DNA of 64,000 nt from an uncultured Rhodocyclaceae bacterium (GTDB lineage Bacteria; Pseudomonadota; Gammaproteobacteria; Burkholderiales; Rhodocyclaceae), in the NCBI GenBank assembly GCA_907163075.1, contig CAJQTY010000002.1:496001-560000 (forward strand), given 5' to 3'. Below are positions 63,778 through 64,000 of the stretch, one piece after another. The notes beneath the pieces were generated by a model. The model was not told the DNA's origin and did not search any database. It worked only from the letters and a program-made list of their open reading frames with translations. The translations under genes and the position numbers were made by a program. Each line of letters starts with the position of its first letter. The first letter of the stretch is position 1.

Positions 63778-64000
63778 ATGACCAAGCCGTTCGCCCTGCA
63801 AACGGTGCTCGAACTGATGCAAATTCGTGCCGACGAGGCGACGAATCGGCTGGCGCGATTGATTGCCAGCGAGCGCGACGCCAGAAACAAACTCGAAATG
63901 TTGCAGCAATATCGTGACGAATACGCAACACGTTTCCGGCAGTCCGCCCAGAATGGAATAAGCCAGCGCGAATGGCACAATTACCAGGAGTTTCTCAACC
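63778..64000 (+). CDS. fliJ: flagellar export protein FliJ, 3' partial
   Basis: The frame from ATG 63778 runs off the window after 74 codons. FALQTVLELMQIRADEATNRLARLIASERDARNKLEMLQQYRDEY is an FliJ-type N-terminal coiled coil, as expected after fliI. About half of the usual 150 residues are present. Confidence 0.88.
   Translation, partial: MTKPFALQTVLELMQIRADEATNRLARLIASERDARNKLEMLQQYRDEYATRFRQSAQNGISQREWHNYQEFLN

Overview
The window looks like a chromosomal segment of a flagellated betaproteobacterium, most likely from the Rhodocyclales (Dechloromonas, Azonexus, Propionivibrio or Accumulibacter-like). This is an inference from overall protein style, a PEP-CTERM protein beside an exopolysaccharide (EPS) locus, an indolepyruvate:ferredoxin oxidoreductase, and the flagellar gene order. 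No rRNA, tRNA or CRISPR array was seen. Most of the window is GC-rich. The stretch from about 22.2 to 25.7 kb is clearly more AT-rich and sits next to insertion-sequence (IS) debris.

Layout. 0-2.5 kb: an MBOAT O-acyltransferase broken by an in-frame amber codon just before its catalytic His, coupled to a membrane-anchored SGNH-like partner. 2.5-9.2 kb (minus strand): a PhnD-like periplasmic binding protein overlapping a hybrid histidine kinase that carries a one-base frameshift, then a second large hybrid kinase (receiver plus HPt) and a 41-residue stub of another secreted protein next to a REP-like element. 9.4-10.8 kb: a PEP-CTERM beta-propeller protein. 11-22 kb: an EPS assembly and decoration operon on the minus strand, flanked by IS630-type and IS3-type remnants. 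Its genes are a triple-VanZ/O-antigen-polymerase fusion, an acyltransferase, a sialate-O-acetylesterase-like SGNH protein, a TPR protein, a Wzx flippase, an APH-like kinase and a methyltransferase. 22.2-25.7 kb: a polysaccharide deacetylase interrupted at a nine-T tract, followed by three GNAT/FemAB-type acyltransferases.

25.7-35.5 kb is mostly housekeeping and metabolic, all on the minus strand: tsaC/sua5, purE, folD, iorB, iorA, an MFS exporter, an EcsC-family protein, serC and a TPR/ATP-grasp-like protein.

35.7-49.1 kb (plus strand) is a compact, enlarged pseudaminic-acid-type nonulosonate cluster: pseB, pseC, an aldo/keto reductase, an SpsF/PseF-like cytidylyltransferase, a class III aminotransferase, pseG, a methyltransferase, a radical SAM/SPASM protein, a second methyltransferase, pseH, a WbqC-family protein, pseI, and a TPR-glycosyltransferase-like protein. 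It runs directly into flagellin, so flagellin glycosylation is the likely purpose. 49.2-64 kb is flagellar: fliC, flaG, fliD, fliS, fliT, fliK-like, flhB-like, a YcgR-type c-di-GMP brake, then fliE and flrC/flrB (minus), and divergent fliF-G-H-I-J (plus, running off the end).

Possible novelty is concentrated in the triple-VanZ/Wzy fusion, the decoration-rich EPS island with no glycosyltransferase in view, the radical-SAM/methyltransferase insert in the nonulosonate cluster, and the TPR protein as a candidate flagellin sugar transferase. Three genes are broken by single-nucleotide changes. Whether these reflect decay, phase variation or assembly error cannot be settled from the sequence alone.
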